64,000 nucleotides of DNA, taken from contig DATHET010000223.1 in NCBI GenBank assembly GCA_035490315.1, positions 1 through 64,000 on the forward strand. The letters run 5' to 3'. The translations under genes and the position numbers were made by a program. The notes beneath the pieces are model-generated. The model did not search any database. It saw nothing but the letters and a program-made list of their open reading frames with translations, and was not told the DNA's origin. This DNA is from JADJQU01 sp035490315. GTDB taxonomy: Bacteria; Planctomycetota; UBA1135; GCA-002686595. Positions 1 through 11,523 of this stretch are shown one piece after another. How positions within the stretch are numbered: position 1 is the first letter of the stretch; every line of letters starts with the position of its first letter.

Positions 1-421
1 CCGCGTCGTCGGAGACTCGCACCGGCCCAGATCCGGAGGCGCGCATGCACTCCGCGAGCTGCGCCAGGTCCAGGTCGGTCGAGCGCGGCGGCCCGAGATC
101 GAGCCCGGCTCCGGTCTCGCCGGCGTTGTCGACGCGCGTCGTGTCGAACACGCCGCGCGCGCGGCGCTCGAGGCGGAAGCTGTCGCCGTTGCCCCACACA
201 CCGAGGCCGAGGATCACGTCGGGTGGTTGGGGCAGGCGCTCGAGGACGGCGTCGATCGCGGGAGCCACCTCTCCGAAGGCGACGGGCAGCTCGGCGCCCG
301 TGACCTCGACTTCCGCGTCGATCCCGTGACTGGCGAGAGCCTCCGCGATCTCGCGGCTGGGATTGCGTTCCACTCCGGGAAAAGGGCCGAAGCCAGTGAC
401 GAGCAGGTGCCGGCGCCGCAT
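1..421 (-). CDS. pcp: Pyroglutamyl-peptidase I (pyrrolidone-carboxylate peptidase), C-terminus beyond window
   Basis: Cysteine peptidase of family C15, which removes N-terminal pyroglutamate from peptides in the cytoplasm. Reading the minus strand from the ATG at 421 gives 140 codons that stay open to the left edge. The N-terminus LVTGFGPFPGVERNPS (residues 7-22) is the family's hallmark, and Glu85 in the segment FRLERRARGVFD matches the position of the catalytic Glu. The nucleophilic Cys and the His lie outside the window, so activity cannot be judged. It runs in the same direction as the TPR lipoprotein that ends at 472, 50 bases upstream. The identification is firm from the N-terminal motif; the gene is partial only because of the window edge. 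Confidence 0.9.
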   Translation of the reverse strand, partial: MRRRHLLVTGFGPFPGVERNPSREIAEALASHGIDAEVEVTGAELPVAFGEVAPAIDAVLERLPQPPDVILGLGVWGNGDSFRLERRARGVFDTTRVDNAGETGAGLDLGPPRSTDLDLAQLAECMRASGSGPVRVSDDA

Positions 422-471
422 CGGCGTCAGTTTAGTCGAGGGCGGCGAATCGTCCCAGACTCTAGTGCGGG

Positions 472-2136
472 CTAGCGGGGCCGCTCGGCCGGCAGCAGCG
501 CGTCCGCCGCCTGCAGATGCCGCTTGGCACCGCCGCGCCGCTCGCGCGGATAGTGATCCAGGCTGACCAGCGCCGCTGCTCGGGCCGCTGCCGCATCCTT
601 GCTGTGCTTGAGATGCCAAAGGGCCAGGTTCTCGTAGCAGTCGCCGACGGCTTCATCGAGTGCCTGGCGCTGCTTCGAATCGGCGGGCGGGTCGTCGAGC
701 AGGGTCTTCTCGCCATCGACGATGGCGGAATCGAGCATCTGCCTCGACAGGTCCCAATCCCGATCGAGGTGGTGGATGGCGATGAGCGCGCAGTCGTTGC
801 GCGTGCGCACGCTCGAAGGATCGAGCAGGACGGCGCGCTGGTAGCCCGCGTAGCTGCGCTCGAACATCGCCACGGCCTCCTCGGTCTTGCCCGATTTCTC
901 GAGCTGCGTGCCGCGATCGCGCGCGAAGACCGCGGCGTTGTTCAAGAGGTCCTGGTCCGAATCGACGAGCGCGGACGCGGCGCGGTAGAAGGCCTCGGCG
1001 TGCTCGAAGTCGCGCATGATCCGATCCCCGACGCGCAGGAGACCGAGCTTGGTGGTCTCCCCCCCGCCGAGGTCATCGCCGATGCAGTCGGGACGCAGAC
1101 GCGTGGATTCGAGCAGCCAGGTTTCGGCGTGCGGCAGATCGGCGGCCAGGAAGGCGATGTTGCCGCGCTTGCCGAGACACATCGCGAGCCAGCGTTCGCA
1201 GCCGTCGCGATAAGCCGGGTTCGCCTGCATCGAGGCGGTGAAGCACTGCGCGGCGATGTCGAGCGCGCTCAAGGCCTCCGCTGTTCGCTTGTTCTCGCGC
1301 TCGATTTCGGCGGTCAGATAGCGCAGGCGACCCTGGTACCAGAGTCCGGTCGCATCGCTCCGCGTCCGCAGCGCGTCGAGGGCCGCGGGCAGCTGTTTCA
1401 GAGCCGCGGCAGCTTCGACCAGGCCATTCAGGATCGCCTGATCCTCCGGCTGTCTCTTCGCCGCGCGGACGTAGACGTCGAGGGCTTCCGCCGTGGATCC
1501 GGCGCGCTGCTCGGTGGCTGACCACAGGGCCAGGAGCGCTGCGTCGAGCAATCCCTGCTGCTCGAGCTCGCGCAGCGAAGTGCGCGCGTCGCTCAGCAGG
1601 ACCGCTGCCTTCGGATCGTCGGATGGCGTCGCGGCAAAGGCTCGCGCCGCGGCCCGCGCTCGCAGAGCCTTCGCGGCGGTGAGCACCTGCGCATCGACGT
1701 CGTCGCGAGCCTCGAGGTGATCGAGCAGAGCGCGAGCAGCGGTCGCTCCATCGTCGAGCTGGCCGCCTTCGCACAGCGCCTCGACGAGCGCCATGCGCGG
1801 CGCGATCGGCGCGCCATTCAGCTCGACGGACCGATTCAATTCGGCCGCCGCGTCCTGGAAGAGAAGCTCGGCGCCGGGTCGAGCCGCGTCGCGAGTCTGC
1901 CTCGCCAGTCGCAGAGTCAGCTCGCCGCGCAGGGCGTGGTAGGGCGCGAATCCCCGACAATCCGCCGCGATGCCGTCGAGCACGGTCAACGCCCCCTCGA
2001 CGCCCGCCGGGTCGAGATCGGCGGCAAGAGTCCGGCGGGCTTCGGCCCAACTTGGAGGTGCCGTGGTCGAAGTGGAACCGACGCTCGCGCAGGCAGCCAG
2101 GAGCGTGGCACATCCGAGGGTCAGAAGTCGTCTCAT
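472..2136 (-). CDS. TPR-rich exported lipoprotein
   Basis: Predicted 554-residue lipoprotein. The start at 2136 is chosen because it gives a compact signal peptide ending in the lipobox LLAAC with Cys16. The open frame continues upstream to 2439 but that extension has no export signal. The rest is alanine-rich and helical, with repeated helix pairs and NPAYRDGCE-, LRPDC- and LDPSS-type turns typical of tetratricopeptide repeats. TPR proteins act as scaffolds for protein contacts; no catalytic motif is visible and the partner is unknown. About 270 bases separate its start from the divergent porin gene. Function beyond 'TPR lipoprotein' cannot be assigned from sequence. Confidence 0.75.
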   Translation of the reverse strand: MRRLLTLGCATLLAACASVGSTSTTAPPSWAEARRTLAADLDPAGVEGALTVLDGIAADCRGFAPYHALRGELTLRLARQTRDAARPGAELLFQDAAAELNRSVELNGAPIAPRMALVEALCEGGQLDDGATAARALLDHLEARDDVDAQVLTAAKALRARAAARAFAATPSDDPKAAVLLSDARTSLRELEQQGLLDAALLALWSATEQRAGSTAEALDVYVRAAKRQPEDQAILNGLVEAAAALKQLPAALDALRTRSDATGLWYQGRLRYLTAEIERENKRTAEALSALDIAAQCFTASMQANPAYRDGCERWLAMCLGKRGNIAFLAADLPHAETWLLESTRLRPDCIGDDLGGGETTKLGLLRVGDRIMRDFEHAEAFYRAASALVDSDQDLLNNAAVFARDRGTQLEKSGKTEEAVAMFERSYAGYQRAVLLDPSSVRTRNDCALIAIHHLDRDWDLSRQMLDSAIVDGEKTLLDDPPADSKQRQALDEAVGDCYENLALWHLKHSKDAAAARAAALVSLDHYPRERRGGAKRHLQAADALLPAERPR

Positions 2137-2404
2137 GATCGCTGGGCGGCGGCCGGAATTTGCGGGGGAAAACGGCGGAAAGAACTGAGGACGAACCCAC
2201 GAGTAGCGGACGATCGCTCGTGAACCTACAGCTGCAGCGCGCCTTGGATCCGATCTCGATCGCTCCCTCGTCGCGAGGCCTCGAGCCTCTCGCGCACCCC
2301 GTCCGAGCCCGCTTCGGCAGGTCGACAGACCATTATCGGGGAAAACCGGCCCCCGGCCTCGCGGCGAACTCAAGCTTGGGCGCCCCGGAGTCGACCAGCG
2401 CGAA

Positions 2405-3751
2405 ATGGCATTCTTCCGCCGGCTCGGTGCCCTGCGCAATCAGGCTGCTGTCCTGATCGCATTCGCGGCGGCGGCCAGCGCTCAGGACCTGCACGACCAG
2501 TCCAGCCCCCAGGATCCGGTGCAACGCGAGCTCGAGCGCCTGCGAGCACGGGTCGAGGCCCTCGAACGCGATGGCTCCAAGCCCGCGGACAAGACCCCCG
2601 GCGACGCGATCGACCTCTCCGGCGCGGAGCTCCCCTCGATCGTCCCTTCCCATGCCGAGGGCATCTCCGCGCGGCCCTGGTACGAGAACGTCGACCTCAG
2701 CGGTTACGGCGCCTTCGGCTACTACGACTCCGGCGGCACGGGGACCGTCCACGACGGAGCCTTCCTCGTCAAGGAAGCGAGCCTGTTCATCGACGCGCCG
2801 GTCTGGAAGAACGTCTCGCTCTTCTTCGAGATCTGGGTCACGCACTACCTTTTCGACAGCGGCGGCGCATTCGACATCGGCGAGCTGTACGTCAAGTTCA
2901 GCGACCTCTTCGGGACTGGGGACGGAGCACACCTCGGCCTGAAGCTCGGCCGCATCGACATCCCCTTCGGCGAGGATTATCTCCGGCAGGATGCGAGCGA
3001 CGATCCGCTGATCTCGCTCTCCGCGGCGGACGTCTGGGCCATCGAGGAAGGCGCGGCGGCCTATGGTCGCGCGGGAGCGCTGCACTGGGTGCTCGCGATC
3101 GCCAATGGGAATATCGACATCGGCGGCGACGACGGACCATCGAAGCTCCTTTGCGCGAAGCTCTACGGCGATGCGCATCGCGATCTGTACTTGAGCGCGA
3201 GCGTGCTCGAGTCGGGTCGAACGAGGGCGAGCACGGTCTGGCTCGGCCGAGGCCTGATCACACCGGTCGGATTGTTCGCTCCGTCGGCGGGCGGAACCAG
3301 CCCGAACGACGAAGTGGAATCGACGCTGTGGGAAGTCGACGCTCACATCGGCGCCGCGCGCCGCGGCTCGCTGCGGCTGCAATTCGGCGAAGCGATGATC
3401 GACGATCGCGCCAGTGCATTCGATCGCAATCTCTTGTGGTTCTCGGCGGAGCCCGCGATGCGGCTCAGCGACAAGCTTTCTCTGATCCTGCGCTACAGCC
3501 AGGTCGCCACCGACGATGCGGACGAGGGTTATAGCTTCCAGGGCGACGTCTTCGGCTCGGGCGACGCGCTCGGATACGACATGCATCGCATGGAGCGACT
3601 CGCCTGCGGCATCCTCTGGACGATCAATCCCCATGCGAAGCTCAAGCTCGAGCTCGGCCACGACTGGATCGACTTGATCGCTGCCTCGCCCTTCGACGCC
3701 GAGAACGACGAGCGCTTGTACGGCGCGGTCGAGGTGGTCGCTTCCTTCTAG
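2405..3751 (+). CDS. Outer-membrane beta-barrel porin (OprP/O-like)
   Basis: 448-residue exported protein. A signal peptide ends near Ala26, followed by a short coiled coil (about residues 37-56, ELERLRARVEALE), as in trimeric phosphate-selective-type porins. From about residue 85 it alternates aromatic and polar residues in beta strands (DLSGYGAFGYYDSG, LFFEIWVTHYLF, LKLGRIDIPFGEDYL) and it ends in a terminal Phe (VASF), the usual signal for outer-membrane insertion. It probably forms a diffusion channel, perhaps for an anion; selectivity cannot be read from the sequence. It is followed after 8 bases by the haem/cupredoxin gene and then the sensor kinase, so the three look like one transcription unit. 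No strong Shine-Dalgarno sequence is visible at this start. Confidence 0.75.
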   Translation: MAFFRRLGALRNQAAVLIAFAAAASAQDLHDQSSPQDPVQRELERLRARVEALERDGSKPADKTPGDAIDLSGAELPSIVPSHAEGISARPWYENVDLSGYGAFGYYDSGGTGTVHDGAFLVKEASLFIDAPVWKNVSLFFEIWVTHYLFDSGGAFDIGELYVKFSDLFGTGDGAHLGLKLGRIDIPFGEDYLRQDASDDPLISLSAADVWAIEEGAAAYGRAGALHWVLAIANGNIDIGGDDGPSKLLCAKLYGDAHRDLYLSASVLESGRTRASTVWLGRGLITPVGLFAPSAGGTSPNDEVESTLWEVDAHIGAARRGSLRLQFGEAMIDDRASAFDRNLLWFSAEPAMRLSDKLSLILRYSQVATDDADEGYSFQGDVFGSGDALGYDMHRMERLACGILWTINPHAKLKLELGHDWIDLIAASPFDAENDERLYGAVEVVASF

Positions 3752-3759
3752 CGGCTGCG

Positions 3760-4826
3760 ATGAAAGGATTTCTTTTCCCGCGATTGGCCTGGGCGGCGCT
3801 GGTGATCAGCGGCGGCCTGCTCGTCAGCGACGGCCTGCTCGGTGCCGTCGATGCCGGCGGAGCGAAAGGCGACGGCGACGCGGCCTTGATGAAGGACCTC
3901 TCGACCAGCTTCTCGGCGCTCGAGCGCGAGCTCCAGGCCGGCGAGCTCGATCCCATTTCGCGCGAGACCGCCGCCCTCTCGGCCTTGCGTCCTCGGATGA
4001 AGGGCCTGAAGCCCGAGGTCCACGCGGATCAACGCGATGAATTCGAGCGCCACGTCGCTCAGTTCGGCGAGCTGCTCGACGAGCTGCGCGAGCACGTCGC
4101 GAAATCCGAGCTCGCGGGAGCCGCGCAGACTTCCGACGCCCTGCGCGCCACCTGCGTGTCCTGCCACATGAAGTTCCGCGCGAACAACGCCGAGCGCGGC
4201 AACCACCCCGCGCGCGACAACACGATCGTCGGCACGGTCTCGGTGCTCGATGCCGACGGCGCGACCCTGACGGATCGCTCGTGGGTGCTCGTCTTCCTGG
4301 AAGCGAGCAAGGACGCGCCTCCCTATGTCTGGCAGCGCGGCACGGCGAAGCTCAGCCAGCGACTGCGCCAGTTCGAGCCGCGCGTCCTGCCCGTGATCGT
4401 CGGGACGAAAGTCGAGTTCCCGAACGACGACACGATCTTCCACAACGTGTTCTCGCTCTCGAAGACCAAGCACTTCGACCTCGGCATCTACGAGCCTGGG
4501 CAGACGGCGACCGTGTCGATGGACAAGACCGGACTGGTCAAGGTGTACTGCAACATCCACCCCGACATGACGGCGAGCATCGTGGTGCTCGCCAATCCCT
4601 GGTACGCGCTCACCGACCGCGAAGGCCGCTTCGTGATCTGCAACGTGCCGGCGGGCGAGTACGGCCTACGCGCCTGGAACGATCTCGGCGCGGAGACGCG
4701 CCAGACGATCACGCTCGGAACCTCGGGCGGCGCGCCGATCGCCGAAGCGAAGCTCGAGCTGCGCGAGACCCTGCGCGTCGTCTCGCACACCAACAAGTTC
4801 GGGAAGTCCTACCCCGAGAAGTACTG

Positions 4827-4827
<1 letters not shown>
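3760..4827 (+). CDS. Exported haem c / cupredoxin / regulatory-like-domain fusion protein
   Basis: 355-residue protein exported by an N-terminal hydrophobic segment. Residues about 40-140 are helical and carry one c-type haem site, CVSCH (Cys132, Cys135, His136), with a following Met that could be the distal ligand. Residues about 155-285 are cupredoxin-like: His228 (IFHNVF), then Cys264, His267 and Met270 (YCNIHPDM) form a complete type-1 copper ligand set. The last 75 residues resemble a carboxypeptidase-regulatory-like beta sandwich (DREGRFVICNVPAGEYGLRAW). It is probably a periplasmic electron carrier or copper/redox sensor partner. Its stop codon overlaps the start of the hybrid kinase by one base (TGATG), which suggests the two are made together. 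The combination of haem and copper sites in one chain is unusual. Confidence 0.8.
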
Positions 4828-7142
<2,315 letters not shown>

Positions 7143-7259
7143 GTCCCGCCTGGAAGTGACGCCGCGCGCCGTCCCAGTCGGCGCGCGGCATGCATCCACA
7201 TCAGCACCATCCGCGGACCCGTCATCTCGGGGAGCCCGCGGAGTTCCAGCTCGCGGAAC

Positions 7260-7745
7260 TCAGGTTCCGCTGAGACCTCCCGCCACGGCGGGAATCAACG
7301 CGTCCTCGACCTCCCCGACCCGATCGAGCGTCCACTGCAAGTCATTCGGCTCGAGCTTCTTCGCCTTGCCGCTCGACAGATCGATCACACCCCCGACGAT
7401 CCCCCCCAGAGTTCCCCCGAACGCGTTCTTCGAAAGCTCTTTCCAATCGACCTCCGGCCGGACCTCCGCGGCTCGCGGCAGGTAGCCGGCGAGCTCGACG
7501 CGGATCGTGTGCACGAGCTGCCGCGACAGGTTGACGACCAGGGGCGTCGTGCCCCCCACCTTGCCGTCGACGATCACCGTCGCTCCGGCGGGAAGGGTCG
7601 CGACCTCGATCGGGTCGAATCGCTCCGAGGCGAGCAGCGACGATCCGACCGATGCGACGGAAACGCACAGGCCGACGAGGCCGATCAGCGGGAAGCGGGA
7701 AGCGCGCACGGGGAGGCGAGGCACTTCGCGGCCTCGCGAGCGCAC
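7260..7745 (-). CDS. PEGA-domain membrane-anchored or exported protein
   Basis: 161-residue protein with a basic N-terminus, a hydrophobic segment at about residues 19-40 (signal or anchor), then a PEGA module: VATLPAGATVIVDGKVGGTTPLVV and HTIRVELAGYLP. PEGA domains are small beta sandwiches found on bacterial surface proteins. The C-terminal third has a Gly-rich stretch (GGTLGGIVGGVIDL) that could insert in a membrane. It stands alone between the convergent kinase gene and the divergent atuA-like operon. The exact role is unknown. Confidence 0.6.
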   Translation of the reverse strand: MRSRGREVPRLPVRASRFPLIGLVGLCVSVASVGSSLLASERFDPIEVATLPAGATVIVDGKVGGTTPLVVNLSRQLVHTIRVELAGYLPRAAEVRPEVDWKELSKNAFGGTLGGIVGGVIDLSSGKAKKLEPNDLQWTLDRVGEVEDALIPAVAGGLSGT

Positions 7746-7926
7746 AGGGGCAAGGCCTGTGCCGGCCCTCCCGAGGCTGGAATCGAGGCTTTCGGCCTCC
7801 GTTCACGGGCAGAAGGCGCCCAAACGCACGAGCTGCCCGGCGTTGTGAGCCGCCGCGCGATCCGTAGACTGTGCCGCCCTTCGAGCGGGACAACGGTCGA
7901 CGCAGCGGTCGGCGCCTCCACCACCC

Positions 7927-9300
7927 ATGCCCAACCGCAACCAGGTTTCGATCGCCAACGGCCAGGGCTTCTGGGGCGACTCGATCCTCGGACCGGTGCG
8001 CCTGGTGCGCGAGGGCCCGCTCGACTACCTGACCCTCGACTACCTGGCCGAGGTCACGATGAGCATCCTGCAGAAGCAGCGCGCTCGCGACCCCAAGGCC
8101 GGCTACGCGACCGATTTCGTGCGCATGATCGGCCGGGTGCTGCCGGAGGTGGTCGCCAAGAACATCAAGATCGTGGCCAACGCCGGCGGGGTGAACCCGA
8201 TCGCCTGCAAGGACGCGGTGCTCGAGGTCATGGCCAAGGCCGGCGTGCGCGGCGTCAAGGTCGCGGTGGTCGAGGGCGACGACATCTTCGCGCGGCTGGA
8301 CGAGCTGGCGGCGGCGGGCGAGAAGCTCGCCAACATGGACACGGGAGCGCCGCTTTCGAGCGTGCGCGAGCGCGTCTCCAGCGCCAACGTCTACCTCGGC
8401 GCCTTCCCGATCGCCGAAGCCCTGGGACTGGGCGCGCAGATCGTGATCACCGGCCGCGGCACCGATCCGGGTCTCGTGCTCGGGCCGATGATCCATGAAT
8501 TCGGCTGGAAGCCGACCGACTACGACCTGCTCGCCGCGGGCACGATCGCCGGGCACATCGTCGAGTGCGGCGTGCAATGCACGGGCGGGAACCTGACCGA
8601 CTGGCGCAGCGTCCCGAACCTCGCCCTCGCCGGGTATCCGATCATCGAGATGCGCGCCAACGGCGAGTTCGCGATCACGAAGCACGCGGGCACCGGCGGC
8701 CTGGTCAACAAGAACACCCTGCTGCACCAGCTCGTCTACGAGATGGGCGACCCGCACAAGTACATCGGGCCCGACAACTGCGCCGATTTCGATTCGATCG
8801 CCCTCGACGAGCGGGGCGGCGACCGCGTCGAAGTGCGCGGAGCCAAGGGCTCGCCGCCGACGGACACGTACAAGGTCTCGATCAGCTACCAGGATGGCTG
8901 GAAAGCGACCGGCCAACTGACGATCTGCGGTCCGGATGCCCTGGAAAAAGCGCGTCTGTGCGCCGAGATCGTCTGGAAGCGCCTCGAGTTCGACGGCTGC
9001 ACGTTCAGCGAGGACGAGAAGCTGGTCGAGTTCGTCGGCGCCAACGTCTGCCACGCCGGATTCGCCGTGCCCCACGCGAGCGAGCCCAGCGAAGTCGTGC
9101 TGCGCCTTGGCGTCAAGGGCCGCGACAAGCAGAAGATCGAGCGCTTCACCTACGAGCTCGTGCCGCTGGTCACCAGCGGTCCGCCGGGCGTCACCGGCTT
9201 CGCGGGCGGCCGTCCTCAGGTGCAGGAAATCGTCGCGTTCTGGCCTGCCCTGCTGCGCAAGGACAAGGTCCGTACACGCGTGCAGGTCTTCAACTCCTAG
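7927..9300 (+). CDS. AtuA family protein (DUF1446), acyclic terpene utilisation-like
   Basis: 457-residue cytoplasmic protein of the AtuA/DUF1446 family, named for acyclic terpene (citronellol/geraniol) utilisation in Pseudomonas. Typical segments are GQGFWGDS near the N-terminus, NAGGVNP, ITGRGTDPGLVLGPM, ECGVQCTGGNLTDW, KHAGTGGLVN and the C-terminal TGFAGGRP. The biochemical reaction of this family is not established. It is the first gene of a plus-strand run with the AtuA-like small domain (10-base gap) and phosphotransacetylase, so it probably works on an acyl or acyl-CoA intermediate in carboxylic acid catabolism (inference). The 457-residue length fits the large domain alone, with the small C-terminal domain encoded separately. 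Confidence 0.85.
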   Translation: MPNRNQVSIANGQGFWGDSILGPVRLVREGPLDYLTLDYLAEVTMSILQKQRARDPKAGYATDFVRMIGRVLPEVVAKNIKIVANAGGVNPIACKDAVLEVMAKAGVRGVKVAVVEGDDIFARLDELAAAGEKLANMDTGAPLSSVRERVSSANVYLGAFPIAEALGLGAQIVITGRGTDPGLVLGPMIHEFGWKPTDYDLLAAGTIAGHIVECGVQCTGGNLTDWRSVPNLALAGYPIIEMRANGEFAITKHAGTGGLVNKNTLLHQLVYEMGDPHKYIGPDNCADFDSIALDERGGDRVEVRGAKGSPPTDTYKVSISYQDGWKATGQLTICGPDALEKARLCAEIVWKRLEFDGCTFSEDEKLVEFVGANVCHAGFAVPHASEPSEVVLRLGVKGRDKQKIERFTYELVPLVTSGPPGVTGFAGGRPQVQEIVAFWPALLRKDKVRTRVQVFNS

Positions 9301-9310
9301 AGTACGAGCG

Positions 9311-9670
9311 ATGGTCAAGGTCCAACTGGCACGCATCGCGGACGCGCGCTCCGGCGACAAGGGCGAGGGCTCGAACGTCGGCGTGATGGCGCGCTCGGAA
9401 ATCGCCTATGCCTTTTTGAAAACGGCGCTGACGCCTGCCGTCGTGCGCGCGGCGATGACGGGCATCAATCGCGGCGAGGTGAAGCGCTACGAAGCGGACG
9501 GCCTGCGCGTCTTGAATTTCATCCTGAGCGACAGCCTCGGCGGCGGAGGCTCGGCTTCGCTGCGCACCGATGCGCAGGGCAAGACCCACGGCCTGGCGCT
9601 CTTGCGCATGGAGCTCGACGTGCCCCAGCCGGTGCTCGACGCGACGCGCGAGATGGGGAGTGCGCGATGA
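9311..9670 (+). CDS. AtuA-like ferredoxin-fold small subunit
   Basis: 119-residue protein matching the small domain that is often fused to the C-terminus of AtuA/DUF1446 proteins: start KVQLARIADARSGDKG, then SNVGVMAR, and the DSLGGGGSASLRTDAQGK segment. Being separately encoded 10 bases after the large subunit suggests a two-subunit complex. Its last codons overlap the ATG of pta by 4 bases (ATGA). No cofactor-binding cysteines are present, so 'ferredoxin-fold' describes shape, not iron-sulfur chemistry. Reaction unknown. Confidence 0.75.
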   Translation: MVKVQLARIADARSGDKGEGSNVGVMARSEIAYAFLKTALTPAVVRAAMTGINRGEVKRYEADGLRVLNFILSDSLGGGGSASLRTDAQGKTHGLALLRMELDVPQPVLDATREMGSAR

Positions 9671-10620
9671 ATCTGCTGCTCGAGCTCCAGGAAAAAGCCC
9701 GGCGCGCGAAGCTGCGCGTCGTCCTGCCCGAGGCCCACGATCCGCGCGTGCGCCAGGCGGCCACTTCGCTGGCCCAGGCCGGCCTGTGCATCCCGGTGCT
9801 GATCGATCGCGGCGACATGGGCGCGGCGCCGCCTGGCGTCGAAGTCGTCCGCCCCTCGCGCGATCCGCGCACGAAGAAATACGGCGAGCAGCTCTTCCAG
9901 CTGCGCCAGGCGAAGGGCATGACGGCCGAGGAAGCGCAGAAGAAGATCCTCGAGCCGCTCAACTTCGGCGCCATGCTCGTGCGCATGGGCGAGGCCCAGG
10001 CCGGGGTCGGCGGCAGCGAATCGGCGACTGCGGACGTGCTGCGCGCGGGACTGTGGATCGTCGGCCTCGCGCCGGGCTGCAAGACCCTTTCGTCCTGCTT
10101 CCTCATGCTGTTCAAGGATCAGGCGATGACCTTCGCCGATTGCGGCGTGGTTCCCGATCCGACCAGCGAGCAGCTGGTCGACATCGCGATCGCCTCGGCC
10201 GAGAGCCATCGCCGCCTGGTCGGCGAGAGCCCGAAAGTCGCCCTGCTTTCCTTCTCGACCAAGGGTTCCGCCGAGCACCCGCGCGTGGCCAAGGTGCAGG
10301 CTGCGGCGGCGCTCTTGAAGAAAAAGGCCCCGGGCCTGACCAGCGACGGCGAGCTGCAGCTCGACGCCGCGATCGTGCCCGCGGTGGCCGACAAGAAGGC
10401 CCCAGGCTCGCCGCTCGCGGGTCGCGCCAACGTCCTGATCTTCCCCGACCTCGACTCGGGCAACATCGGCTACAAATTGGCTCAACGCTTGGGCGGAGCG
10501 AAGGCGCTCGGCCCGCTCGTGCAGGGTCTCAACCAACCGTTCATGGATCTGTCGCGCGGCTGCACCGCCGACGACATCGTCAATGTGGCCGTGATCGCGG
10601 CCGTGCTCGCCAAACCTTGA
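9667..10620 (+). CDS. pta: Phosphate acetyltransferase / butyryltransferase
   Basis: 317-residue cytoplasmic enzyme of the PTA_PTB family, which interconverts acyl-CoA plus phosphate with acyl-phosphate plus CoA. Diagnostic stretches are RVVLPEAHDPRVRQAA at the start, GGSESATADVLRAG, LSFSTKGSAEHPRV, and the C-terminal IFPDLDSGNIGYKLAQRL with GLNQPFMDLSRGC. The length equals the catalytic domain of short bacterial Pta, with no N-terminal regulatory domain. Acetyl versus butyryl preference cannot be decided here. Translational coupling (ATGA) to the AtuA-like small subunit suggests it processes the acyl-CoA made by that pathway. No acetate kinase gene is adjacent. Confidence 0.92.
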   Translation: MNLLLELQEKARRAKLRVVLPEAHDPRVRQAATSLAQAGLCIPVLIDRGDMGAAPPGVEVVRPSRDPRTKKYGEQLFQLRQAKGMTAEEAQKKILEPLNFGAMLVRMGEAQAGVGGSESATADVLRAGLWIVGLAPGCKTLSSCFLMLFKDQAMTFADCGVVPDPTSEQLVDIAIASAESHRRLVGESPKVALLSFSTKGSAEHPRVAKVQAAAALLKKKAPGLTSDGELQLDAAIVPAVADKKAPGSPLAGRANVLIFPDLDSGNIGYKLAQRLGGAKALGPLVQGLNQPFMDLSRGCTADDIVNVAVIAAVLAKP

Positions 10621-10628
10621 GGAAGCTC

Positions 10629-11432
10629 ATGCATCGCCATCGCCTCTTGTCGCTCCTGTCCCTAACGCTGCTCGGCCCCCTCGGCGCATGCCACAAGGAC
10701 AAGCCTGCTGCCCCGCCCGCCGCCCCTGCGAAGACGACCGAGGAGATCAGCGCGCCTTTGGACGGCGGGGTCGCGATCTCGCCGACGCCCGCGAAGCCGG
10801 AGGCTCCAGCCTCGAGCGAAGTCGCGCCTGCCGAAGGCGCACCGGTCGAAGGCGCCGCGGCACCGGCCGACGCCTCGAAGACTCCGACGGAGGTCGCCGC
10901 GGCTCCCGCCGCCGGTGAACCCGAGGTCAAGCCGCCCGCTGGCGAATCGACGGGCGAAGTCGCGGCCGCGAAGTCCGAGGACAAGCCCGCGACGACCGAG
11001 GAGCCTGCCGCGGATGCCAAGAAGTCCAAGAAGAAGTCGGGCGACAAGGCCGCAGTCGAGAAGGCCGCCGAGGTGCCCGCGAAACCGAAGTTCACCGAGC
11101 TCGGGATCACCGTGACCAAGACGGGCACGGGCGTCGCCGCCACTTCGGGCCGGCGCGTGATGATCCACTACAAGGCGAGCGTCGCGGACGCGGAGAAGCC
11201 TTTCGATTCGACCTTCGCGTCGAACCGCCCGCTCGATGTCGAGCTGGGCTCGGGAGCGAAGCTCAAGGTGATCGAGGGCCTGCGCCTGGGCCTCGAAGGC
11301 CTGATGCCGGGCAGCGAAGTGCGCTTGCAGATCCCGGCGAACCTCGCCTGGGGCGAAAAGGGCAACCCCGCCGTCGGCGTGCCCGCGAACGCGGACGTGG
11401 TCTTCGAGGTGCAGGTGCTCGACGTCCAGTAG
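10629..11432 (+). CDS. FKBP-type peptidyl-prolyl isomerase lipoprotein
   Basis: 267-residue exported lipoprotein. The signal peptide ends in the lipobox LGAC, Cys21. Residues about 25-150 are a low-complexity linker of Ala, Pro, Glu and Lys, and the last 110 residues are an FKBP domain (MIHYKASV, PFDSTF, PLDVELGSG, VIEGLRLGLEGLMPGSE, IPANLAWGEKG, FEVQVLDV). FKBPs catalyse cis-trans isomerisation of prolyl bonds and here would assist folding of secreted proteins. The start at 10629 has a GAGGAAG Shine-Dalgarno, which overlaps the end of pta 8 bases upstream. The long flexible linker would hold the domain away from the membrane. Confidence 0.9.
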   Translation: MHRHRLLSLLSLTLLGPLGACHKDKPAAPPAAPAKTTEEISAPLDGGVAISPTPAKPEAPASSEVAPAEGAPVEGAAAPADASKTPTEVAAAPAAGEPEVKPPAGESTGEVAAAKSEDKPATTEEPAADAKKSKKKSGDKAAVEKAAEVPAKPKFTELGITVTKTGTGVAATSGRRVMIHYKASVADAEKPFDSTFASNRPLDVELGSGAKLKVIEGLRLGLEGLMPGSEVRLQIPANLAWGEKGNPAVGVPANADVVFEVQVLDVQ

Positions 11433-11457
11433 GCCCCCAACTCTGCTCCGCAAGCGA

Positions 11458-11497
11458 GCGCGCCGCGCGTCCCGATCTATCGGAACGCGCGGCGCGC
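11458..11497. terminator. Strong GC hairpin between convergent genes
   Basis: A perfect 13-bp stem (11458-11470 with 11485-11497) with a further short internal pairing in the loop lies between the convergent FKBP gene (ends 11432) and the Cys-repeat gene (ends 11524). No run of T follows on either strand, so it may be a bidirectional attenuator or transcript end rather than a classical intrinsic terminator. Confidence 0.5.
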
Positions 11498-11523
11498 TGC
11501 AGTTCACGGACTGATGAGCAGTC

